A stretch of 64,000 nucleotides of DNA from Pseudomonadota bacterium (lineage in GTDB: Bacteria > Pseudomonadota > Gammaproteobacteria > JAKAQQ01): NCBI GenBank assembly GCA_021810635.1, contig JAJZIH010000006.1, forward strand, positions 42,744-106,743, in the 5' to 3' direction. The position numbers were made by a program, and so were the translations under genes. Below, piece by piece: positions 8,403 through 17,229 of the stretch; position 1 is the stretch's first letter; each line of letters opens with the position of its first letter. Under the pieces are notes generated by a model, which saw only the letters and a program-made list of their open reading frames with translations, had not been told where the DNA came from and made no database searches.

Positions 8403-9023
8403 TTAGAGCGCGCGCGGCATCGCGTAGAACGGAAAAAAGAACCGCAGCGGATGAATATCGAAGGGCGTATGCAGAATGTTTGCAGGTAAATCGTTCAACT
8501 TGACCAGCAGAAAGCCGCAGCTATCTGGTCGATAGTATACAAACCAGAAAAATACGACGGAAAACACACTGAAGCCGAACAGACCTTTTGCGGTGTAATA
8601 CAGGCGAAACAAGATCCCGTCACGCGGCCACGATGATTCGTCTTCTTGCGCAGGCTGCTGGTTCTGTTGGCTCGGTGGACCCTTGAGTCGCCGCAGCAGT
8701 AACGGTTCGGCCAAAGTGTCGAGCATCCAACCTTCGCGATTCAATAGTTGTACCAGTCTTTTCTTCCTTTCCACGAGAAGCCAGTGTCCGGGTTCCATCC
8801 AGCTTAAGTCAACATCAATCGGCGGACCGGAAGCCTCAACGGCTTTCCCGAGATTCGGGTTAACAATCGAAATGTTTGAAAACAGACCGACGGTACCAGC
8901 GCCCAAGACACCGGAAGAGGCGATGAAAAACTGTCTGCGGCCGGTTCGTACCCCGCTCTTAGGACGAATGGAATCCACAATCCTCTTGCCAGCAGGTACT
9001 TTTTGAGTCGGGCTATTCGCCAT
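8403..9023 (-). CDS. Rieske (PetA)-like protein lacking the 2Fe-2S ligands
   Basis: 206 residues, the length of a bc1-complex Rieske subunit. The N-terminus has a twin-arginine type anchor ([20 protein letters not shown]), then [21 protein letters not shown] and a P-S-Q-Q-x-Q-Q-P-A stretch (residues about 117-125) that align with PetA up to the cluster domain. From residue 133 on, the CTHLGC and CPCHGS boxes are absent: only one cysteine (C169) remains, and the cluster region is replaced by a very hydrophobic run ([16 protein letters not shown]). The end ([20 protein letters not shown]) still resembles the PetA tail. It can hold no Rieske cluster, so it is either a decaying paralogue or a repurposed membrane protein. 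First gene after the FNR-type promoter. Confidence 0.65.
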   Translation of the reverse strand: MANSPTQKVPAGKRIVDSIRPKSGVRTGRRQFFIASSGVLGAGTVGLFSNISIVNPNLGKAVEASGPPIDVDLSWMEPGHWLLVERKKRLVQLLNREGWMLDTLAEPLLLRRLKGPPSQQNQQPAQEDESSWPRDGILFRLYYTAKGLFGFSVFSVVFFWFVYYRPDSCGFLLVKLNDLPANILHTPFDIHPLRFFFPFYAMPRAL

Positions 9024-9069
9024 ACATAAATATAACCCTGCCGTAAGATTGCCGGACTTGATCCGATCT

Positions 9070-9111
9070 AAAGTAATCCCCTGTACCTCGGGTTGGCTTG
9101 ATTCAGATCAA
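9070..9111 (-). promoter_or_regulatory. FNR/ANR-type class II promoter of the ubi operon
   Basis: 9098-9111 reads TTGATTCAGATCAA, an exact match to the FNR consensus TTGAT-N4-ATCAA. On the minus strand a TACTTT -10 box lies at 9070-9075, which puts the start site near 9063, exactly 41.5 bases from the box centre as in class II FNR-activated promoters. The start codon of the Rieske-like gene is about 40 bases further. This predicts anaerobic induction of the Rieske-like gene, ubiD, ubiU and ubiV. Confidence 0.8.
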
Positions 9112-9119
9112 GTCCCGCG

Positions 9120-9764
9120 CGGATTGCGTTATCTTGTCCGGGATTTTTGACCAAGGCGCGACTTTGCCGGTCCCGTTTACGGCGGGCACTGGCGGCCACG
9201 CGCTCGCTGCCAGCAGCACTGGTGCGCCGACAGCCCTCAGTGCGTCGCCATCCTAGGCGGGGTGCGCGCGAAGCTGGTGCGAGAGCTCACCGACTTTCTC
9301 TTGATGCACTTCGATAGTTTGGCGGACAGGCAAAACATGCGCCGTCACCGCTCGGCATTCAAGTGATAATGATGGGCATGGGCCAGTCGCACGCCGCAAC
9401 CCTCGCCACGCGTGCCTGGTGGCTTGGCGTGTTCGTGATCATCCTCTGATCATCCTCGTTTTAAATCAAATGGGAAGAACACCGGCCCTTTCGAGAAATG
9501 CTGGTAGCCCAGCACCGACCTGCAGACCGCGCGGCACGTCGGGGTCTTTGAGCACGTGATATAGGCCAGAAAGCCCCCCGGTTTTTCCAACCGGCGCATG
9601 CTCCGGCGCAGTGGCTGGTGTGGTAGCCGTCAACTTGCCGGTTTCAAGGAGACTGGCGGTGAGGCGGATCCGGCTCGTTGCGATTTCCGGGCCTCTTGCT
9701 CATGGCCTCGATTCTTCCCAGACGGGAGCTCCGGGCGACCTGAAAATCCTGATCACCACGGACA
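9120..9764. other. Island edge with degenerate coding fragments
   Basis: No intact gene between the FNR site and the right repeat. Short open stretches suggest eroded genes: a plus-strand frame ending at the stop near 9366 (RAKLVRELTDFLLMHFDSL), a 26-codon frame at 9369-9449 that stops just as a membrane helix begins (TRAWWLGVFVIIL), and a minus-strand frame of 45 codons around 9479-9600. None is identifiable. Confidence 0.4.
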
Positions 9765-10097
9765 CCAACTCAACCTTCAACTTGACGTTCATCGGACAGG
9801 TCTTTGGTCCGCCCGATTTTTTTGTCCTTATCATTGTGACCCGTCGTCGAAGGCTCATTCTTGGGCTAAACTATGGAGACTCCACGAAGGGGAAGACCAT
9901 GGCCGGCGGGTGGGCGAAAGACGGTGCCGTACAGCAGCAGATCGATGCCAGCCTGGAAGATGCATTGCGGTTATTGCGGGCGCGGCTCCCGGAAGGGGAG
10001 GGCCTTGAACGTTGTGAGCGGTGTCACGCCGAAATCCCTGAAGGCCGGCGCCTCGCGCTTCCCGGTGTGCGTCTCTGCCTGACCTGCCAAAATGAAA
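9765..10097 (+). repeat. Direct repeat, right copy (333 bp, flanks the ubi island)
   Basis: Partner of 3319-3651 in the same orientation, about 98% identical. Here the DksA/TraR-like gene continues past the repeat boundary to a normal end, so this is the intact side of the duplication. Confidence 0.9.
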
Positions 10098-10165
10098 GTG
10101 ACCGGCAGCTGACCTTGTCCTCACCCTATAACCGCCGCGGGAACAAGGATAGCCAGCTCCGCTGA
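9899..10165 (+). CDS. DksA/TraR C4-type zinc-finger protein (YbiI-like)
   Basis: 88 residues, the size of E. coli YbiI, which it parallels from MAGGWAKDGAVQQQIDASLE to the C-terminal NRRGNKDSQLR. The zinc finger is CERCHAEIP...CLTC (two CxxC pairs). Small DksA/TraR-type proteins are thought to contact RNA polymerase through its secondary channel; a specific role is unknown for YbiI-type members. GGGG lies just before the ATG (AAGGGGAAGACCATG). The 5' two thirds are duplicated at 3453. tRNA-Arg follows 86 bases downstream. Confidence 0.85.
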   Translation: MAGGWAKDGAVQQQIDASLEDALRLLRARLPEGEGLERCERCHAEIPEGRRLALPGVRLCLTCQNESDRQLTLSSPYNRRGNKDSQLR

Positions 10166-10250
10166 ACCCGCCCTGCGGTAGAATCCATCCATGATTGCCC
10201 AGCGCGGTGGGCCGTTCCTGGTGCTTCCGAAAAGTGAGTCTTTCCCTGTA

Positions 10251-10327
10251 GCCCCGGTAGCTCAGTTGGATAGAGCATCCCCCTCCTAAGGGGAAGGTCG
10301 GCGGTTCAAATCCGCCCCGGGGCACCA
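10251..10327 (+). tRNA. tRNA-Arg (anticodon CCT)
   Basis: 77-nt cloverleaf. Acceptor GCCCCGG pairs with CCGGGGC, the D-arm is AGCTCAGTTGGATAGAGC, and anticodon stem TCCCC/GGGGA encloses loop CTCCTAA, giving CCT. The T-arm is GGCGGTTCAAATCCGCC and the CCA is encoded. I see no copy of its 3' end at the left edge of the neighbouring island, so it does not look like that island's attachment site. Confidence 0.95.
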
Positions 10328-10601
10328 ATCCATCCATAGCCCCATAGCCGATTCCCGGGTACCGTTCGGGTGACAGTCGGGAAGAAGGGAGGGCAGTCCA
10401 AGAAACTGGATCCGCTTTCGAGCCCCTGGCTGCATGATTCCCGGCACGCGGCAACAAGCCGGCTTTTCGAGAAGGCTCCAATCCGATGGGGGTGCGGCAA
10501 TCACGGGGCACAGGGGCCTTGAGGTCCGCAAGCGTTTCCGGGACGATTGGCCATGGATTGTCTACACTGTGCGGCGGGGTTGACAGTCTTGCAGGATTTA
10601 C

Positions 10602-11411
10602 ATGTTCGCTTCGGTCGCACTTCTTCTCTTGGCGGGCGTCTGCGCGGGATTTCTCGGTGGTCTTTTGGGAATTGGAGGAGGGCTGCCGGTGGTGGCCGCA
10701 CTCAGCGTGGTTTTGCCGACGCTGGGTGTGCCGAAAATGGAAGTCATGCACGTGTCTGTCGCGACCTCTCTGGCGGCGATGATTCTGACGTTACTGTCGT
10801 CGGCCATAGCCCATATCCGGCGCCGAAGTGTCCTCTGGGCGAGCAGTAGACGGATCGCACCCGGCATGATGATCGGCGCCCTGATCGGTACCCATCTGGC
10901 GGTTCTACTTCCCGAAGGGGTTCTTCGTCTGGTCATCGCCGTGTTTTGCCTGGTCATGGCCGGGATGATGTCGTTCGGGAAGCAGCAGGAATTGTCCTCC
11001 GCAGACGGAGGACGGATCCCCCAATCGACTTGGCTCATCGGGGCGGGTAGCGGAATCGGATTTATCTCCTCGGTGATCGGCATCGGTGGCGGGTCGATGA
11101 CCGTACCGCTTTTGGTGTCCTTGTCGGCCAAACCCGTCGAGGCGATCGGGACGAGCGCGGTGTGCGGATTGACGCTGGCCCTCACCAGTGCCCTGAGCTA
11201 CTCCATGTCCGTTCATGCGCCGTCGCGGATGTTGCCCTGGGGAACGCTCGGTTACGTGAGTCTCCCGGCAGCGGCGCTCATTGCGGTGGGGTCGATGACG
11301 CTTGCGCCCGTCGGAGTCAAAGTGGCGCACACCCTGTCCAGCACCGCGCTGAAGCGGGTTTTTGCGCTGTTTTTGGTGGTGATTGGAGTGCTGATTGTTC
11401 TGGGCGGCTAA
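10602..11411 (+). CDS. TauE/SafE-family membrane exporter (sulfite exporter type)
   Basis: 269 residues, almost all hydrophobic, with about eight predicted membrane helices. The two family signature repeats are present: AGFLGGLLGIGGGLPVV near the N-terminus and GFISSVIGIGGGSMTVPLL in the middle. TauE/SafE proteins export or import sulfur-containing anions or organic anions; the substrate cannot be told from sequence. It stands alone between tRNA-Arg and the convergent ars operon. Confidence 0.85.
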   Translation: MFASVALLLLAGVCAGFLGGLLGIGGGLPVVAALSVVLPTLGVPKMEVMHVSVATSLAAMILTLLSSAIAHIRRRSVLWASSRRIAPGMMIGALIGTHLAVLLPEGVLRLVIAVFCLVMAGMMSFGKQQELSSADGGRIPQSTWLIGAGSGIGFISSVIGIGGGSMTVPLLVSLSAKPVEAIGTSAVCGLTLALTSALSYSMSVHAPSRMLPWGTLGYVSLPAAALIAVGSMTLAPVGVKVAHTLSSTALKRVFALFLVVIGVLIVLGG

Positions 11412-11582
11412 GTGGATCCCCATTCAAACGAAGCGACCCGGTGGTACCGGTCCCGGACCCCGGGTTGGAGCCGTCCCGTTTGACCGAAGCCGGCTGCCGT
11501 TCGGTGGAAGGGCGGTACCGGACGCCGATGGCCCTTTTCTTGGGCTCCGCACTAGGTGGCTGACCCTTTATAGTGGTGATCA

Positions 11583-12053
11583 TTAGTAGTGATCATCCGG
11601 CAAACCTGCGGCAACGAGGGCCATCCGAACTAGGAGGTCATGGACTTTCTGCTCGATTTCATCCCGGACGCCGCGATACACCGCCAGAACTTCCGCCTCC
11701 GTTCCAGAGGCCTGGGCCGGGTCGAGGATCGGCCAATGCTCGCGGAGGACGGTGGCGGGAACGACCGGGCAGTGCTCATCGGCATGTCCGCACAGAGTGA
11801 CGATCCGGTCGGCGGTGTTGATCAAAGTATGGGTGACCCGTTTGGAGCGCTGCTTGCCGATATCGATCCCGCGCTCCGCCATGACACGGACCGCGAAGGG
11901 GTTGAGCCCGTGGGCCTCGATACCGGCGGAAAGGGCCACGACTTGGTCTCCACCGAACCTTCGCAGCCATCCCTCGGCCATCTGGCTCCGGCAGCTGTTG
12001 CCGGTGCAGAGAAACAGGATGGCCGGCCGACGGCCGGGTGTGCAGCGGTTCAT
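11583..12053 (-). CDS. arsC: Arsenate reductase ArsC, thioredoxin-coupled (LMW phosphatase type)
   Basis: 156 residues. The P-loop [17 protein letters not shown] provides the catalytic CX5R and a second cysteine. The resolving pair is in [17 protein letters not shown], completing the three-cysteine relay of thioredoxin-dependent reductases; the LMW-PTPase aspartate region WPILDPA is present. It reduces arsenate to arsenite for export by ArsB. The ATG at 12053 overlaps the arsB stop by four bases, so the genes are translationally coupled. Last gene of arsRBC. Confidence 0.93.
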   Translation of the reverse strand: MNRCTPGRRPAILFLCTGNSCRSQMAEGWLRRFGGDQVVALSAGIEAHGLNPFAVRVMAERGIDIGKQRSKRVTHTLINTADRIVTLCGHADEHCPVVPATVLREHWPILDPAQASGTEAEVLAVYRGVRDEIEQKVHDLLVRMALVAAGLPDDHY

Positions 12054-13369
12054 CCGGCCCCCAGCCAGCGGATCCAGAGGCCCAGGGCAAGAAGGGTGGC
12101 CAAGAGCACGGGAGGCGTGATAACGAGGCCGACCCGCAGGTAGGTCCGCCAGGAGATCGTGTGGCCCTGGCGTGCCAGGACGTGAAGCCAAAGAAGGGTG
12201 GCCAGACTGCCCAGCGGAGTGAATTTGGGCCCCAAATCGCAGCCGACCACGTTGGCGTAGATCATGGCGCTCCGGACCAGGTGCGGGATGTGCCCGGCCT
12301 GGTGGATGCCGAGGGCCCCGATCAAAACGGTAGGCATGTTGTTCATGACGGCTGAGAGGACGGCGGCGATAATCCCAGTCCCGGTGGCCGCCACGAGAAC
12401 CCCCCGCTGCGCCAGTGCGGCGAGCAGTCGCGCCAGAAGCGCCGTGAGCCCGGCGTTCCGGAGCCCGAAGACGACGAGGTACATGCCGAGACTGAACCAG
12501 ACGATCTGCCACGGTGCCTCGCGGAGGACCTTGCGGGTCCGGATCGTGGCGCCGCGGCCGAGGCGCCACCAGCGGCCGGCAATCGCCAGGAGCACGAGGG
12601 CGCCACTCCCCGTCACGGCAAAGATCGGCAGGTGGGTCGGGGCGGTGATGAAATAGGCCACGAGGAGAAGGGCCAGGACGGGAAAGCTCAGCCGGAAAAC
12701 GAGCGGATCGCGGATCGCGGATGGCGGAGCCGGAAGCGACCGGGTCTCGTAGCGGGCCGGTACCTGTCGGCCGAAATAGAGCCAGAGCACGCCCAGGGTC
12801 GCGAGGAGTGCGACCAAATCGACTGGAACCATGACCATCGCGTAGTGATCGAAGGGAAGATGGAAATAGTTGGCGCTCACGATGTTGACCAAGTTCGATG
12901 TGACGAACGGAAGCGAGGTCGTATCCGCCACGAACCCGGTGGCCATGACAAAGGCCAAAGCCGCAGCCGGGCGGTAGCCCAAAGCAAGAAGCATGGCGAG
13001 CACGATCGGGGTCAGGATGAGTGCGGCTCCGTCGTTGGCGAAAAGCGCCGAGACCCCTGCCCCGAGCACGATCACCAGCGGAAACAGCCGGTGGCCGTTT
13101 CCTCCGCCCCAGTACGCCACATGAAGTGCGGCCCAGTGGAAAAAACCCGCCTCGTCGAGGATGAGCGAGATCACGATCAAAGCCACGAAGGTGAGCGTGG
13201 CGTCCCACACGATGCCCCACACGGTCGCGAGATCGGACCACTGGATGACCCCCAAGGCTAGGGCGATGGCCGCGCCGATCATCGCGCCCCAACCGATGCC
13301 GAGTCCCCAAGGGCGGGCGACCACGAGGAGGAGCGTCAGGGCAAAAACCGAAAGCGCGAGGAGGATCAC
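12050..13369 (-). CDS. arsB: Arsenite efflux transporter ArsB
   Basis: 439 residues from GTG 13369, close to the usual 429. About 11-12 membrane helices. Typical motifs include [55 protein letters not shown] and [24 protein letters not shown]. ArsB extrudes arsenite from the cytoplasm using the proton motive force. The frame is open to an ATG at 13459, but that start would overlap arsR by 94 bases. The GTG, sharing GTGA with the arsR stop, gives the coupling expected in this operon. Confidence 0.92.
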   Translation of the reverse strand: MILLALSVFALTLLLVVARPWGLGIGWGAMIGAAIALALGVIQWSDLATVWGIVWDATLTFVALIVISLILDEAGFFHWAALHVAYWGGGNGHRLFPLVIVLGAGVSALFANDGAALILTPIVLAMLLALGYRPAAALAFVMATGFVADTTSLPFVTSNLVNIVSANYFHLPFDHYAMVMVPVDLVALLATLGVLWLYFGRQVPARYETRSLPAPPSAIRDPLVFRLSFPVLALLLVAYFITAPTHLPIFAVTGSGALVLLAIAGRWWRLGRGATIRTRKVLREAPWQIVWFSLGMYLVVFGLRNAGLTALLARLLAALAQRGVLVAATGTGIIAAVLSAVMNNMPTVLIGALGIHQAGHIPHLVRSAMIYANVVGCDLGPKFTPLGSLATLLWLHVLARQGHTISWRTYLRVGLVITPPVLLATLLALGLWIRWLGAG

Positions 13370-13746
13370 GGGGGTGTGGGCTCGCCACAGGGGGAGGATC
13401 CCGGTGCCCCTTTTTGCCCGGTCGCCAAAAATGCCCGGAGACGGGATTGTGCCGTGCACCGGATGAGGATTCTTTCGGGATCCTGGGCGAGAATCCTCAG
13501 GATGCCCCGCTGGCGGCGGGCCATCCGGGGTTCGAGTCGGTAGTAAATCCAGGTGCCGGCCCGTCGGTCGGCGATGAGGCCCGCCTCGCGCAGCCAGGCC
13601 AGATGGCGGGAGACCTTGGGCTGGGTTGATCCCAGTGCCGCAACGAGTTCACAGACGCAGAGCTCGCCCTCGCTGCCCAAAAGATCAAGGATCGACAGGC
13701 GGGTCGGGTCGGCGAGCAGTTCGAAAAAGCGGACGAGCCCCGGCAT
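13366..13746 (-). CDS. arsR: Arsenical-resistance repressor ArsR
   Basis: 126 residues from ATG 13746; the frame is open to 13848 but runs through the operator region. Winged-helix domain: [17 protein letters not shown], then [11 protein letters not shown], where the two cysteines are the typical ArsR metalloid ligands, then the recognition helix [18 protein letters not shown] and wing [11 protein letters not shown]. Binding of arsenite releases the repressor from the operator upstream. The C-terminal tail beyond residue 90 is longer than minimal ArsR and unassigned. Confidence 0.9.
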   Translation of the reverse strand: MPGLVRFFELLADPTRLSILDLLGSEGELCVCELVAALGSTQPKVSRHLAWLREAGLIADRRAGTWIYYRLEPRMARRQRGILRILAQDPERILIRCTAQSRLRAFLATGQKGAPGSSPCGEPTPP

Positions 13747-13803
13747 CGGGTTGGGGGTCGGCGGGAGGAGAGCGGACGGCGGGTGCCGCACGGGATCCTT
13801 TTT

Positions 13804-13826
13804 TATATATGGATAGACAAATATAT
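13804..13826 (-). promoter_or_regulatory. Probable ArsR operator / ars promoter
   Basis: An AT-rich dyad in an otherwise GC-rich region: ATATAT arms on each side of GGATAGACAA, about 60 bases upstream of the arsR start. ArsR-type repressors bind AT-rich imperfect dyads in this position. Confidence 0.5.
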
Positions 13827-13934
13827 CATGCTTGGCGGGCGGGCTCAAGACCAGCCGCCAGAGCCCGTTGCTCGCGGTTGACGTGCCGACACGAGCGGGT
13901 TACCGTGACGTGGCCCCGAATCAGGATGGTCCCC

Positions 13935-16900
13935 ATGCGACACGCTGGTCTTTGCGCCCTTGCGGCTCTCGTCTTTTCGGCCCTGCCCCAAGCCTCAGCC
14001 GCGCCCCTTCTCCTGCGTGATCCCACGCTCTCTGCTCACCACATTGCCTTCTCCTACGGTGGAATCCTCTGGCGGGTCGGCCGGCACGGAGGGGTGGCCC
14101 ATCCCCTCATCACGGGTCACGGGAACCTCGCCCGACCGCTTTACTCCCCGAACGGACGCTGGATCGCCTTCACGGCAACCTATCAGGGCAACACCGACGT
14201 TTACGTGGCGCATGCCGATGGACGGGGCGTCCACCGTCTCACCTATTATCCGGGACCCAACATCGCCGTCGGCTGGACGCCCGACAGCCGGCAGATCCTC
14301 TTCCGCTCCACCCGTTACAGTTCAAACTACATTCCCTCCCTGTACCTCGTGCCGGTCACGGGAGGATTCCCCGTCGCACTCCCCCTGCCGACCGGGCAGG
14401 CCGGTTCCTTTTCCCCGGATGGACGGGAGCTGGCCTACGTGCCGGAACTCCAGTGGGAACGTTTCTGGCAGCACTACCAGGGCGGGCAGCAGACCACGAT
14501 CCGGATCGCCCGTCTCAAGAATTCAGCAGTGGTCAGGATCCCGCACGGAACGTCGGAAGACCGGGATCCGCTCTGGGTGGGCTCCCACATCTACTTTCTC
14601 TCGAACGCCCCCGGCACGTTCACGCTGTTTTCCTACGACGTCAGGACGGGACACATCCGGGAGCGGCTGCCGGCCTCCGGCTTTGACGTGAGCTCGGCTT
14701 CGGCCGGGCCCGGCGGGATCGTGCTTGACCGGTTCGGCCGGATCGAAATCTATGACTTCGCCACGGGCCGGGAGCACCCCGTCCGGATCCGGCTGGACGG
14801 CAACGTGCCGGCCCGGCGCCCTCGTTTCATCAAGGCGGCGCCTTTCATCCAGGATGCCGGCATCGCACCCGACGGCGTCCGTGCCGTTTTCACCGCCTTC
14901 GGAAAGATCCTCACGGTGCCGGCCCATCACGGCAGCATCGAGAACCTCACGACCCGCCCGGGCACGATGGACCGTGATCCGGCTTGGTCGCCGAATGGGC
15001 GGTGGATCGCCTATTTCTCAGACCAGACCGGCGCCTATGACCTCTACATCCGCCCCGATGACGGCATCGGTCCCGTCCGCCGGATCATTCTCGGCGAACC
15101 CAATGCCTTTTTTGGCCACCTGCATTGGGCGCCCGACAGCCACCGGCTCGTGTTCAGTGACCAGCGGCTCAACCTCTGGACCGTCAATCTCAACCGGAAA
15201 CATCCCGTCCCGATCCGGATCGCGACCGACCGCTATGCCTCGCCCTTGCATGACTTTCATCCCCGCTGGTCGCCGGACAGCCGCTGGATCGTCTACACGC
15301 GCCTTCTGCCCAACTATCTTCATGCCGTCATGGTTTATTCGGTGAAGCACCATGTGACGCATGCCATCACGCACGGTCGCAGCGACTGCCTCGATCCGGT
15401 ATTCGGGCCGGGTGGTCGGAACCTCTACTTCACGGAAAGCACCGATACGGCGCTGACCCAGGGCTGGCTCGACATGACGAGCCTCGACCATCCCATCCGC
15501 CGCAGTGTTTATGCGGTCGTTCTGCGCAAAAGCGGCGTCTCGCCCCTGCCCCCTCGTAGTGGCTTCCGGGTTACCGACAAATCCCTGAAACGGCCACCTG
15601 CCGCCAAGCTGCCGCGGGTCCGGATCGATTTTGCCGGTCTGTCGGCAAGACGCGTGGCGCTACCCATCCCGCCGGCCAACTATACCGGGCTGGCGATTGC
15701 CCGGAAGGGCGAACTCTTCCTGGACAAGGCACCCGTGGTTCCGGTCTCGCAGAACCTGGGGGGGCCACCGACCTTCGCCGTCCTCGAGTTCGACTTCGCG
15801 CACCGGCATTTGCATACCGTCGTGGCCAAAACCCAGGTCTTCCACTTGTCCGCGGATGGAGGCTTCATGCTGACCCGGCTCGGGCCGCATTGGCAGATCA
15901 CCTCGATCGGGCCACACCCCGTCCATCGTCTGCTCGATACGGCCGCCATGCGGGTCTATGTTGATCCCCAAGCCTCTTGGGACGAGATGTACCGGGATGT
16001 CTGGCGCATCGAGCACGCTTATTTCTACAGTCCGATTTTCGACGGAACCCCGATCGTCACCGAGGAAAGGCGGTTTTCCCGCTACCTGCCCGGCGTGGGC
16101 AGCCGCAGTGGGCTCAACGACCTTTTCCGTGAGATGCTGAGCTATATCGCTGTGGGGCACATGTTTGTCTCCGGGGGGCTCCATCCCAAAACCCTGCACG
16201 TCGGAGTGGGACTGCTCGGCGCCAACTACCGGATCGCTCACGGCCGCTACCAGATCACCCGTATTCTGAGAGGCGGGGCCTGGAATCCTAACCTCTACGC
16301 GCCCCTGGCTCAGCCCGGGCTCGGGGTGCGAGTGGGCGACTATCTCCTCTCGGTCAACGGCCATCCGCTTCGCGCTTCCGAGAACCTGTATCGTGCCTTC
16401 GAGAATCTGGCTGGAGCGGATGTTCTGCTCACGGTCGGGCCCCACCCGAACGGGCAAGGTGCCCATACCGTGACGGTCAAGACACTCTCCAGCGAGCATG
16501 CCCTGCGCGTCGCGGCCTGGGTCGACCACAACCTCAGGGTCGTGAACCGCCTGAGCCATGGCCGGCTGGGCTACATCTACCTGCCGAATACCGGGCTCCA
16601 GGGTTTCCGGAATTTCAACCGCTATTTCTTCTCGCAGGTCAACAAGGAGGGCCTCATTATCGACGAGCGTTTCAACACCGGCGGCTTCCTCTCCGACTAC
16701 ATCATCCAGTACCTGAAGCGCCAGCCGAGAAGCCTGGTCGTGACCCGCTACGGCAAACCCTACATCGAGCCCCCGGAAGCGAACTTCGGACCCCGGGTCA
16801 TGATCATCAACCGCTATTCGGGATCCGGCGGGGATGCCCTGCCGTGGTATTTCAAGATGGAGCACCTGGGGCCTCTGGTGGGCACCCGGACCTGGGGCGG

Positions 16901-17201
16901 ACTTGTCGGGATCGGCGGCTATCCGGAACTCATGGATGACGGGCACGTCACCGCGCCGCGCTGGGCGGTCGAGGGACTGCATGCACATTTCCCGGTTGAG
17001 AACCATGGCATCCAACCCACCGTGACCGTCTGGCAGAACCCGGCGAAGGTCCGGCTCGGTCAGGACCCCCAGCTCGACCGGGCAATCGCGATTGCGCTCC
17101 GCCTGATCCGTGAGCATCCCTTGCCCCACCCCCACCGGGCCCCGTATCGCAACTACCACTTGCACCTGCCGCGGATTCGACAGCCGGCCCGGAAGGGCTG
17201 A
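13935..17201 (+). CDS. Tricorn-protease homologue, exported
   Basis: 1088 residues, in the size range of archaeal tricorn protease (1071). The N-terminus (CALAALVFSALPQASA) looks like a cleavable signal peptide. Residues about 30-330 and 330-620 form two beta-propeller domains with repeated YSPNGRWIAF, WTPDSRQILF and WAPDSHRLVF blades. A helical cap region contains H694 (RIEHAYFY). A PDZ-like domain follows (about 780-850: LGVRVGDYLLSVNGHPL). The S41-type catalytic domain has RYSGSGGDALPW, with nucleophile Ser964 closely matching tricorn Ser965. Tricorn trims oligopeptides in archaea; here a periplasmic peptide-degrading role is inferred. AGGATGG lies 5 bases before ATG 13935; ATG 13926 is the alternative. 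Confidence 0.85.
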   Translation: MRHAGLCALAALVFSALPQASAAPLLLRDPTLSAHHIAFSYGGILWRVGRHGGVAHPLITGHGNLARPLYSPNGRWIAFTATYQGNTDVYVAHADGRGVHRLTYYPGPNIAVGWTPDSRQILFRSTRYSSNYIPSLYLVPVTGGFPVALPLPTGQAGSFSPDGRELAYVPELQWERFWQHYQGGQQTTIRIARLKNSAVVRIPHGTSEDRDPLWVGSHIYFLSNAPGTFTLFSYDVRTGHIRERLPASGFDVSSASAGPGGIVLDRFGRIEIYDFATGREHPVRIRLDGNVPARRPRFIKAAPFIQDAGIAPDGVRAVFTAFGKILTVPAHHGSIENLTTRPGTMDRDPAWSPNGRWIAYFSDQTGAYDLYIRPDDGIGPVRRIILGEPNAFFGHLHWAPDSHRLVFSDQRLNLWTVNLNRKHPVPIRIATDRYASPLHDFHPRWSPDSRWIVYTRLLPNYLHAVMVYSVKHHVTHAITHGRSDCLDPVFGPGGRNLYFTESTDTALTQGWLDMTSLDHPIRRSVYAVVLRKSGVSPLPPRSGFRVTDKSLKRPPAAKLPRVRIDFAGLSARRVALPIPPANYTGLAIARKGELFLDKAPVVPVSQNLGGPPTFAVLEFDFAHRHLHTVVAKTQVFHLSADGGFMLTRLGPHWQITSIGPHPVHRLLDTAAMRVYVDPQASWDEMYRDVWRIEHAYFYSPIFDGTPIVTEERRFSRYLPGVGSRSGLNDLFREMLSYIAVGHMFVSGGLHPKTLHVGVGLLGANYRIAHGRYQITRILRGGAWNPNLYAPLAQPGLGVRVGDYLLSVNGHPLRASENLYRAFENLAGADVLLTVGPHPNGQGAHTVTVKTLSSEHALRVAAWVDHNLRVVNRLSHGRLGYIYLPNTGLQGFRNFNRYFFSQVNKEGLIIDERFNTGGFLSDYIIQYLKRQPRSLVVTRYGKPYIEPPEANFGPRVMIINRYSGSGGDALPWYFKMEHLGPLVGTRTWGGLVGIGGYPELMDDGHVTAPRWAVEGLHAHFPVENHGIQPTVTVWQNPAKVRLGQDPQLDRAIAIALRLIREHPLPHPHRAPYRNYHLHLPRIRQPARKG

Positions 17202-17229
17202 ACGCCGGGGCAAAGCTGCCGCCGACGGG

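Noticed and set aside
10251..10327. tRNA-Arg as integration site of the ubi island
   Set aside because: No duplicate of the tRNA 3' end was found at the left boundary; the visible duplication is the zinc-finger gene repeat instead.
11583..13388. 601-codon frame through arsB into arsC
   Set aside because: Only the last 156 codons are a real protein (ArsC). The upstream part is arsB read out of frame.
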